DNA of 64,000 nucleotides. It comes from Pelecanus crispus. Taxonomy: Eukaryota; Chordata; Aves; Pelecaniformes; Pelecanidae. A program made the translations under genes and the position numbers. Numbering within the stretch: the stretch's first letter is position 1; every line of letters begins with the position of its first letter. Shown piece after piece: positions 55,201-64,000 of the stretch. The stretch covers positions 12,731,862-12,795,861 of the forward strand of contig NC_134675.1 of NCBI RefSeq assembly GCF_030463565.1, written 5' to 3'. The notes under the pieces were generated by a model. That model saw only the letters and a list, made by a program, of their open reading frames with translations. It was not told the DNA's origin and made no database searches.

Positions 55201-58200
55201 GTATTCCTGAAAAGACATAGTCTGACAGTCTGCTTCAGTGGGCAGTAAGGTGTTTTTTTTTCCCCCATGACAATCTCCCATATTTGTTGGAACTGTTTGT
55301 CTTTAAAAGAGATTATCTACAATATGATTTGAGCAGGTGAGACTAATTTTTGGTGTCTTTGTATTACTCTTTCCTTGGGGCAGGAATGATTACTATATAA
55401 CCATTAGTAATTAGAAATAGTAACTTTGTAGCATCCGCTAGCAAAGTAATCTGATTTACAGGTGATATTGTCTGAATGTTTTAAAAACATGTTTTATCAT
55501 GCTATGGACAGAGATTGGACTCTGATTTAAAAAAAAAAATCAAAAAACAAAAAAACCTCCTCTGCTGGATTTGATTTCCAGATCCTTTTTTCATTATCTC
55601 ATCTATTATTTTTTCTTTTTTAGAAGAGTTGTTAGCTGTCCTACATTTTTCATTTTACTTGGTGGAAAGGAAGGTGAAACTTCCATCAGAATTTTAATTA
55701 AAACTACTGAACTGACAATATTACTGCACAAAAAGAGTAGGCTTTTCAAAATGTATTTTGATCTAATTCAATTCTTTAAAGTCAAAGTGTTATGGTAAAC
55801 TTCACTGGGAACCGAATTAGGGTCATTTGAAGATTTTTTTTTTTTGAAATTGCAGTCTAAATGTACAGTATTGGATTCCTGCCTTCACAGAAGGAAGGTG
55901 ATAATGCGTATTGCATAGTAGTAGTTTGTGACCTCTAACGTAAACTTTTTTGTAACTTATGAAATGAGTTGTAGTTCATGCATTTCTTTCTTTTTATTCT
56001 TGTTCCAAGGCAAAGCGGAAAAAGCAAGCAGCTCCAGAAAAGCCTGTAAAGAAACAAAAGACTGGTGAAAGTTCAAAAGGTGCAGCTTCTTCTAAGCAAA
56101 GCAGTAACAGAGATGAGAATATGTTTCAGGTAAAATTGATGTGTCTCTTACAGCCTGGTTAAGGTAACCATTTACATCATATTCAGTATAAATCTTATGA
56201 GGCGATCTGAATATCTTGATAGCATAGTGCTTGATCTCCTGAAGCCTTGGCCAAAGGGGATTACAATGCTAGCGTGCAGATGAGATGCTCAGAAAAAGCA
56301 TTGTCAGGTTTCAGCAGAGTAATAGAATCTGGCAATTGATTCTAACCTTCATGTCTTTGCCCATGGTAACTCTGGGTAGTCATTTTGTCTGTAAATACAG
56401 CACTTACCATGAGTATACTGTAAATATTAAATCGGGACTGTCTCTACATGGAAATGTTTTTTAATTGGTGCTCTTGAAAGAAAGGTTCTTGGAAACCAAA
56501 GTATGGACTCTTCATTCCTATTAACTAGATCAAGGGCAACTTGGCTTCTGTCTTATAAGACAGTGTCTTGGAATAAGCTTTGCTTGTTCCTTTATGATGC
56601 AGGATTATCACTGAACATCCAAAAAAATTGTAATTTTTGACGTTGTCCTTATTTTTAAGATGGTATGAATGTATATTTTTTTTCAGTAGCAAGAAGTATT
56701 TGTGAATTGAGGGTATTGCAGTTCTGGGGTTAGCCAGGGCAGTAGCAATGTATACTGAAAGCTGTGCAAGAATATATGTAAGCTCAGAATTACCTGTTTT
56801 AGGGGTGTGGATCAAGACTTATTAAATGTCTGTGACTAGCTGCCTTGAAAGGGGAGGGGATAGGAAAGGAACTTAAATTCTTAGAGACTTTGATTCTTAA
56901 GTTTGTGAAAGGGTATGGGAGAGGTGCCTTATAAGATGGTCCCAACACTGAGTAAGGCAAAAGAAATGGGTTTGGGCTGTAGCCGTGCAAAGTAATATGG
57001 CAAAAAAAAAAATCTTTTCTAGAGAGAAGACCTGCTTAACTGATACTGTAATACAGGGCATTTATTTTTAATGTATCAATTCTCACTTTCCTCTTCATGT
57101 ATAACTGGAGGGAGAGCTTTAATTAAAGACACTGGGCATCAATGTCTGGACTTCCCCATTGAAGGAAGAATATAATATTTTTAGTTCTGTTGGGGCATGC
57201 TTTGATCCATGTAGGAAAAATGAGATAGTATCTTCTACACCTAATGAGGTGAACTGCAGTTAGAACTCAAAAAAACTCTATGTATAAGCTTTATGCTATG
57301 TTTGTAATAGGTTCAGAAATTCCAGCCTTGGGGAAAATGGTTAAAATTTTTAATGATCTCCTGGTGAAAAAAAAAACCACAACCCAAAACAAACACCCCC
57401 CCCCCCCCCCCCCAACCCCAAAGCACCCCCCCTTCAAATAAAAGCAAAAGTTTTTGTGTGCTCTGATTTCTTTCAACCTTTTTGACCCAAAATAATAAAA
57501 AGTTACTGAAACCAGACAGTAGAGGACTTGTATTAGTCTGATAAGAGCAGGATTCTTCCAGTGTTGAGTAAAATATAGAAAAAATATTTCAATATCACCT
57601 TGACCTAAACCATCAGTGTTCCTTAGTCTCTGCATGCCTTTTAGTACTCAATAACAAAAGTGGTTTTTTAGATTGCTTATTGTGTTATGTGAAGCATTGT
57701 GGGTTTTTTCATGCTACATCAGCTTATGTGCATAAACTAAGATGCAACTGTTTCAGTGTAGAAATAGCACTGGAGGTCTGAGGATACTTCCCCCCCTCTC
57801 CCCCCTACCCAGGAGAGCATGCTTAGAAGATCTAGTTGCGTGTTAATTTTTAAGTATGGTTTTGTTTCTTCTAGGACTATTAGTAATACTAGAAACTCTC
57901 CTTTCTGCTTCCCCATGGTAGTAAAATGATCTCTGGCAAGTGACTCTGCAGTATAACTTACAAGCGCGGCTTCAGTTGATGGAAATCAGGCTGTAAAGCA
58001 TTCATAGTCAGAAGCTCTGTGGTGTCCATATTGTGTGTGGGAGTGGCAGCAAATGATGTGAAACTTGATGGTTTGCTGTTCTACACCTTTGGGCTGTGTT
58101 TTTAAAGTATACAGCTTCCCTTGATATTGAGCTCATTGAAAATGCTGAATCTTCTGAATACAGCAGTCATATAAAGATCTACGTTGTTATTTTTGTTTGA

Positions 58201-61200
58201 AACTACAGTTGGTGTAATGGTATTCTTGAAACTAATTATGAAGAATAGAATAACTGTAAGTAGAAGGGAATTAATTCAGTATAAGAGACCAAGTGCATTT
58301 TATTTATTTACATCTCAGCCTTTTTAGGTTTTATAGGTAGCCTAGTATACTTTGGAATTTGTTAAAGGATTTGGGTGCAGTTGGGGTGCAGAAATTTCTT
58401 ACTCTTATTTGTGGTGTATTACTAGAGGCCCTAAGGACAAGCATTATTCATGTTAATGTGGAAGGGTTTAGTGTTGATACATTAGATGACTGTGGCTTCG
58501 AGCCAATGTGAGTTCTCCATGTGCTTTGGTTGGTTTGACAAATACTGTCATCTACCTATGCCTGATTTGGATAAGGATTGTTAATGCTGTCAGGATATGG
58601 TATTAATGACTACACAGAGTGGAACCACATGACGTGATCAGGTATTTCACAGAAATTCTTACTTGAAAAGTAGTTTGCCTGTTCTTCAGTTTCCCAGTGT
58701 AATGTCTTTACCTATTGTAGGCTCCTGAAAGTAGATAAATATTTCAGTTTGTGATGATCTGGAAGGTGATTGATGGAGAAATGCATTGGTGACCGCCTAA
58801 GTTTCAGAATTAATATGTGGTGTGGTTTAGCCCCAGCCAGCAACTAAGCACCACGCAGCCGCTCGCTCACTCCCCCTGCCCCAGTAGGATGGGGGAGAGA
58901 ATTGGAGGAGTAAGAGTGGGAAACACTCCTGGGTTGAGATAAGAACAGTTTAATAATTGAAATAAAATAAAACAGTAGTAGTAGTAATAACAATATAATA
59001 ATAGTGATAATAATATACAAAGCAAGTGATGCACAATGCAATTGCTCACCACCCGCCGACCGATACCCAGACAGTTCCTGAGCAGCAGTCGCTGCCCCCC
59101 GGCCAACCCCCCCCCCCCCCCCCCCAGTTTATATACTGAGCATGATGTCATATGGTATGGAATAGCCCTTTGGTCAGTTTGGATCAACTATCCTGGCTGT
59201 GCCCCCTCCCAGCTTCTTGTGCACCTGGCAGAGCATGGGAAGCTGAAAAGTCCTTGACTAGCATAAGCAGTACTTAGCAACAGCTAAAACATCAGTATGT
59301 TAAGGCCTGAGGTGTCATGGGCCCACCAGGCTATAAATAATTCACCCTTATGTTGCCAGTCCAGATCCACCTGAGCCGCTTCAATCTTAGCAGCCTGATC
59401 CACCTGCTGGTTGTTTTGATGTTCTTCAGTGGCCTGACTCTTGGGTACATGAGCATCTACATGACGTACCTTTACAACCAGGTTCTATACCTGGGCAGCA
59501 ATATCTTGACACAATGCAGCAACCCAGATGGGTTTGCCTATGTGCTGCCAGTTGCTTTGCTTCCATTGCTGCAACTGTCCCCACAGGGCATTACACTTTC
59601 GCACTGGCCATATGGGACTGTTAAAGGGTGAGCGAGTATTGCTGATCACTCCCTGGCTCTCCAGTTGACGAATCAGGTTATGGATGGGAATCAGGGAGTC
59701 TCGGTTGGTGTGATATTGCCACTGGTGCACTGTTGTGGTAGCGATTGGCACCTGTTGTTCTTTGACCCTCAGCAACCCCACAGTAGAAGCTATACCAAAA
59801 GCCCACCAGTACCCTTTTGGGTCCTTGAAATACCCTCTCCTAAGGTAATCTATGCCGAGGATGCATGGACCCTCTGGGCCAGTCACAATGGGGTGCTTCT
59901 GCCACCCATTCCTGGTTAGGCTCGCTTCAGCCTCCAATACGGTTAGCTGTTGGGATCCCCCTGTCACTCCAGAAATACAGATGGGTTCTGTCCCTCTATA
60001 GTTTGATGGCATTAGGGTAAACTGTGCACTGGTGTCAACTAGAGCCTTCTACTCCTGTGGGTCTGACGTGCCAGGCCATCGAATCCACACAGGCCAGTAA
60101 ACCTGGTTGTCTCTTTCCTCCACCTGGCTGGAGGCAGGGTCCCTCTAGCCCTGGTTTTAGTATTAATTGTTAACTTCTTGTAAATGTGCATTAAGGGTCC
60201 CTCGATTAATATCGGAAGTAAAATTAGCCCTCTTACTCTGTCTGGGGATCTGCTCACTGGAAACTGGAGCTGCAATTTTCCTGGGAGAACCGCCTTTTGT
60301 AATAGTTTTTCCTTGCAACTCAGGTACCTGTGCCTCTAAGGTTGAGGTGGGTTTTCCATCCCACTTTGTCATGTCCTCTCCGTGGTCACGCAGGTAAAAC
60401 CACAGGGTGCCCCGTGGTGTGTATCCTCTATATCCTCTCTCTTGAGCATAAGGACATTGACTCCTAATGGCAGAGATAGTGGTCCGTACAGGTGGGGAGT
60501 AGGACATATCCTCTCTGAGTTGCTGGACCTCCCAGGACAGTTTTTTTCAGACAGTTTTTCCACAGCCGAGACACAGGCCTGTAGGGAGGAAGAGATACTT
60601 TCTTTGTATTCCTGGAGGCTGCTTGCCACTGGTGCCTCATCGTCTTTCCAGGCCAGTATTGCCAATGAGTTGGGATACGATGCTGGTGCGCTCTGTACCA
60701 CCTTCCGCCACATGGGTCATGTGCACCTGACTTCATCTGGGTCTTTGGGTAACTGCTCATCATTCAGGTCACTGTAAATCACCTCCAGCACGCCTAATTC
60801 CCTGAGGAACTGGATACCTCTCTCCATGGTGGTCCGTTTGCCTGGGCAGTATATAATATCTTCCTTGAAGGGGGATACTTTTCATTCATGCTTGACAGCA
60901 GTTGCCTCCAGAGGCTGAGCGTTTTTGCCCCTTTTCCAATTGCTTTGTCAATGCCCCCTTCCCTGGAAAGGGATCCCAGCTGCTTGGCTTCCTTACCCTC
61001 TAATTCCAGGCTACTGGCCCCATTATCCCAGCATCGGGGCAGCCAGGTGATGATGTGCTCGCCTGGATGATGACTGAAATCTTTTTGCATATCTTTCAGC
61101 TCACTCAGATATAGTGATCAGGTGGTTACCAACTCATTTATGGGTTCTGCCTCTTCCTCCTCTGGTTCTTGTGATGGCCCTGGTTCATCTTCATCCCTTA

Positions 61201-64000
61201 CTAAACGAGCTGATTTCCTTGTGTATTTTTTCTTGTAATGATACTGGCACGGGTTGGTTCTCTGGTTTAGCCACGCTGCCTGTGGCTGGGGTTTTAGTAG
61301 CTGTAGTGCTTGTCGTTTTGTCATCAGATCCAGAGACCTTCTCTTTCCCTTGAGGGTACTGATTAGTGTTGACCACGGCTCAATAGGCAAGGGGCAGTCC
61401 CCAGCATGTTGCAATGATTTGTGTCTCTCTGGAGCTACCAGGGTGACAACATACTTTTTCCAAATACTTTACTAATTCTTCAGGATTCTGCACTTGTTCA
61501 GGGGTGAAGTTCCAAAACACTGGAGGTCCCCACTGCCCTAGGTACTTGCCCATACTATTCCACACACCCTGCCACTCATAACTATCCAGCCTTGGGGTAG
61601 ATCTCTGGATGATATTCTTAAACTGCTTACTGACCTTTATCAAAATGGAAACAACATTCCCAAGAAGTATCAATAGAAGTATCTTAACTGCCCAGGGGTG
61701 TTCAAGATACTGGAAAGTTGTTGTAATGAAGGAGGAAACATCATAGAAGAAGGTAGCAAAGGTGCCATTCTGTATTTCCTCCACAACAGATCTCTCGGAG
61801 GAAGAAGTATAATTGCTAACTCTCTCCATGAGGTGGTACCTGAAGTACAGTAATGACTTCTGTATGAAACCCAAATACCAAAGAATGCTCAAGGTCAGGG
61901 TTTTGATAAGGAATCTCCCAAGCAAAAGATCATGAATCACTGTAGAGCATGGCACATTGCACAAACAAACACCAATCTTTAACATGTACAGCAAAAAAAG
62001 GAGCATGGTGCAGATCAGATGAACTAATATTGTGACCGGCAACTGTTAACAGATTCCTTAATACACTCTGGTTAATCTGTTATTATCTCAAACCCTTTGA
62101 GCCCCATGTTGGGCGCCAAAAAGGACTGTTGTGGTTTAAGCCCAGCCAGCAACTAAGCACTACGCAGCCGCTTGCTCACTCCCCCTGCCCTGATGGGATG
62201 GGGGAGAGAATCAGAGGAGTAAGAGTGAGAAACACTCCTGGGTTGAGATAAGAACAGTTTAATAACTGAAATAAAATAAAGTAAAATAGTAGTAATAAGA
62301 ATGATATGCAAAGCAAGTGATGCACAATGCAATTGCTCACCACCCGCCAACCGATACCCAGACAGTTCCCCAGCCAACTCCCCCCAGTTTATATACTGAG
62401 CATGATGTCATATGGTATGGAGTAGCCCTTTGGTCAGTTTGGATCAACTATTCTGGCTGTGCTTTCATTCCCGCTGGTGTCTTGTGCACCTGGCAGAGCA
62501 TGGGAAGCTGAAAAGTCCTTGACTTGCATAAGCAGTACTTAGCAACAACTAAAACATCAGTGTGTTATCAACATTCTTCTCCTACTAAATCCAAAACACA
62601 GCACTATGCCAGCTACTAGGAAGAAAATTAACTCTATCCCTAGCCGAAACCAGGACAATGTGTTAAACCAATTTGCTGTGTTGCACATCTCAGCTGTTTA
62701 CAATACTGTATTCTAGGAGTTTACATTAGCTTTTTGTGCTTCTTGTAATGCTATATGTATAGTTATCAGCTAAGAAAGAACGATGCTATTTTTGCTGTTT
62801 CTACTTCTACAACATGTATATAGTTTAATCAAGGCAAACTGGAAATAGGAGGAAAAATGGTGAAGAAGGTAGTTGCTGAAACTCATACAGGAAGTCAGTT
62901 GCATGGCTGTGAAAGAAACCTAGGCACAGTTCAGTGCATTTTAAGAAACAGAAATCTGGAAATAGTGGTTTTTAATGTCTTCTGATTTATTTAATTAGAG
63001 TAGTATATCTAAGGAGTTGTGATATTTAATAAAAAGCATATGAACTTTTCTGTGAATGTTGAACTGCAGTAACTACCCTGCTATAAATCGATACAGTCCT
63101 TGGAACACTAATGTGGTTACAGAGATATAAAGGTGTCTTAGATCAGTGAAATTATTCTAGGACTATCAGCTGCTATGTGAACAAAGAATTGTTCAGGAAT
63201 GACTCGGTGCCAGAATTGCAGGTAACTGAACTTCAAGAAAGATCAGTTTACTTAAATAAATCTATATTTTGGTTGAGTTTTTTAAACTGTACTTTAGAAG
63301 CCTATTTAAAGCTTTTAGCAGCAGCAGTTGTTTTGCATAGAGTTCAGCTAAACATTTGAAATTTAATGTAAGCATTCAGCTGAAATCTAGACAGTGGCAT
63401 AGAACCTAACTTAATTTCAGCTTTTTTAAATGAGACTGTTTACATTTAAGGTAGGCTTACTGACTAAGTAAATGATGTGTACTTTGTATTATTGCCCCTT
63501 GCCTTACTGTAGCTGAATTAAGACATGTAGTCTTATGTCTAATATTCAAATCCTATAACCTTTTACTGTATTTGCAGCTATAATCTGCTATATTGTATCA
63601 GATTTTATTTCTTAGAGCAAATCTGGAATTACTTGGCAATGCACTAATATTCTTTGATATAATGTTATGGAGTACTACTATGTGAAGCTGGTTTTAGAGG
63701 TGACCTTAAAAGTCACTGAAGCGTTATAGGGTAAAACCAAGAGATGTTGTTCATGTAGGCTATTTAGATATCTTTTGCCAGCAGTGCTGACGGACTTGGG
63801 CATGGTAACAATTTTGGTCTGAAAACTCAGCTACCATGACATCATACCTTATTTTTGAATGTTAATTTGTAGTACTGTGAAAGTATTTAATAAATTAATC
63901 ACAAAATACTATCTTATAAACTTGTTCATTTTAAAGGATGCTTTGAATTAGGAAAACAACTGCTTCAGGCTTATGGCATCTAAAGATGTCCCAATTGTTT
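52220..64000 (+). CDS. SUB1: SUB1, transcriptional coactivator PC4 (5' part)
   Basis: Two coding exons give the first 64 residues of SUB1/PC4, a small nuclear protein (127 residues in human) that binds single-stranded DNA and supports RNA polymerase II transcription. Seen here is the regulatory N-terminus: a Ser/Asp/Glu-rich start (casein kinase 2 target in the family), a Lys-rich stretch, a Ser-rich stretch and the start of the DNA-binding domain at ENMFQ. The C-terminal ssDNA-binding and dimerisation exons lie past position 64000. The first exon is non-coding. Intron 3 contains an antisense ERVL provirus. Confidence 0.96.
52527..52789 (+). promoter_or_regulatory. Paired YY1-like sites with repeated context
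   Basis: AAAATGGCGG, four variable bases, then GATCCGCC occurs at 52527 and again at 52780. Each contains an ATG that opens a short frame (39 and 77 codons) of no recognised function. Confidence 0.6.
52650..54188 (+). other. SUB1 intron 1 (approximate)
   Basis: Pyrimidine-rich near the island, AT-rich after 53.2 kb. No repeat or gene is recognised. It ends with the acceptor TCTTCCTAG. Confidence 0.65.
54189..54261 (+). CDS. SUB1: SUB1 exon 2 (first coding exon)
   Basis: The acceptor TTCTTCCTAG is followed by ATG at 54190. Twenty-four codons read [20 protein letters not shown] then VDKK, ending AAG|GTGAAC in phase 0. It is near-identical to mammalian SUB1. Confidence 0.97.
54262..56009 (+). 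other. SUB1 intron 2
   Basis: AT-rich with an A/C-rich simple tract at 54385-54482. Nothing else is recognised. Confidence 0.65.
56010..56129 (+). CDS. SUB1: SUB1 exon 3
   Basis: Forty codons read [20 protein letters not shown] then [20 protein letters not shown]. The acceptor is TTCCAAG and the donor CAG|GTAAAA. It contains the Lys-rich, probably nuclear-localising stretch. Confidence 0.97.
56130..58817 (+). other. SUB1 intron 3, first part
   Basis: AT-rich intron with a C18 tract at 57396-57413. No exon or transposon is recognised before the provirus. Confidence 0.65.
57396..57413. repeat. Poly-C tract (18)
   Basis: Run of 18 C in SUB1 intron 3, followed by further C-rich sequence. Confidence 0.93.
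58818..59302 (-). repeat. ERVL LTR, subfamily B, truncated 3' LTR
   Basis: LTR homology runs to about 59302 (CATCAGTATGTTA) and then passes abruptly into RNase H/integrase-type sequence. It contains a C19 tract at 59107-59125. Confidence 0.9.
59303..59594 (-). pseudogene. ERVL RNase H/integrase fragment
   Basis: It corresponds to about 38465-38756 of the other element (end of RNase H and start of the integrase zinc domain). Both ends are deletion junctions. Confidence 0.85.
59595..60048 (-). pseudogene. ERVL protease and RT N-terminus fragment
   Basis: It corresponds to about 40204-40720. [13 protein letters not shown] and [12 protein letters not shown] are present. The protease motif reads DTS instead of DTG, losing the key Gly. 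About 60 bp are missing near 59788. Joined to the RNase H fragment at about 59594, so the RT catalytic core is absent. Confidence 0.85.
60163..62042 (-). pseudogene. ERVL gag (broken)
   Basis: Gag starts at Met 62042 with the same hydrophobic, sequon-bearing N-terminus as at 42837 (NYT and NGT kept, third site changed to DVS). The capsid-like region follows, then a stop at about 61380, a single repeat unit (61279-61308) and the charged C-terminal part in three frames down to 60163. Confidence 0.87.
62101..62118 (-). promoter_or_regulatory. Primer-binding site, tRNA-Lys(1,2) type
   Basis: TGGCGCCCAACATGGGGC on the minus strand, 8 bases from the LTR, one change from the site at 42896. Confidence 0.85.
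62127..62657 (-). repeat. ERVL LTR, subfamily B, 5' LTR
   Basis: It reads TGTTGTGGTTTAAGCCCAGC to AACCAGGACA on the plus strand. It lacks about 25 bp near 62370 present in the other copies, so the two LTRs of this provirus differ by small indels. Confidence 0.9.
62663..64000 (+). other. SUB1 intron 3, last part in window
   Basis: AT-rich intron. No SUB1 exon 4 coding sequence is found before the window ends. Confidence 0.7.

Larger units (their letters stand above)
58818..62657 (-). mobile_element. Deleted ERVL provirus in SUB1 intron 3
   Basis: A subfamily B element, antisense to SUB1. The 5' LTR is at 62127-62657, then primer site, gag, a short protease/RT-N fragment, an RNase H fragment and a 3' LTR (58818-59302) that lacks its first ~75 bases. 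Flanks ATATG (58813-58817) and ATGTG (62658-62662) fit a 5-bp target duplication with one mismatch. Compared with the 37-43 kb element, the RT core (about 1.45 kb) and the whole 3' pol end are missing. Confidence 0.9.

Overview
The window is vertebrate nuclear DNA, and almost certainly from a bird. It carries split genes with GT-AG introns, several CR1 LINEs with the typical avian 3' end, and many class III (ERVL-type) LTR elements. Two host genes are recognisable from their exon translations: ZFR (zinc finger RNA-binding protein) on the minus strand and SUB1 (transcriptional coactivator PC4) on the plus strand. They are neighbours in the same head-to-head arrangement on human 5p13.3. The species cannot be fixed from this sequence.

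Layout. ZFR exons 1-12 run from 34282 down to 325. They make a continuous reading frame of 704 codons that leaves the window before the C-terminal DZF domain. A CpG-island promoter with two tandem NRF1-ZNF143-like modules lies at about 33.66-34.75 kb. ZFR introns hold a long CR1 (6.97-10.39 kb), two nearly identical CR1 copies in opposite orientation (2.5-3.9 kb and 26.8-27.76 kb), older CR1 pieces and two solo ERVL LTRs with target-site duplications. One ZFR intron has a GC donor.

The interval between the genes (34.75-51.6 kb) is mostly retroelements. A solo LTR (TSD CAGCT) is split by an ERVL provirus (TSD AGGGG). That provirus is itself split by a second ERVL element of another subfamily, whose own 3' LTR is missing. 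Downstream lie an ERVK-like solo LTR (46.1-46.7 kb) and a strong CTCF-type motif (48.5 kb). The SUB1 CpG island is at about 51.6-53.0 kb, with coding exons at 54190-54261 and 56010-56129. The rest of SUB1 lies beyond the right edge. SUB1 intron 3 contains a heavily deleted ERVL provirus (58.8-62.7 kb) in antisense orientation.

The most interesting material is: the nested and recombined ERVL locus; an ERVL gag N-terminus that looks like a glycosylated multi-pass membrane segment; a 30-bp in-frame repeat in gag with 6, 4 or 1 copies; two UAG codons shared between copies at the gag-pro junction; the inverted CR1 pair flanking ZFR exons 3-9; and duplicated promoter modules at both host genes. No host gene of unknown function and no new enzyme system was seen.
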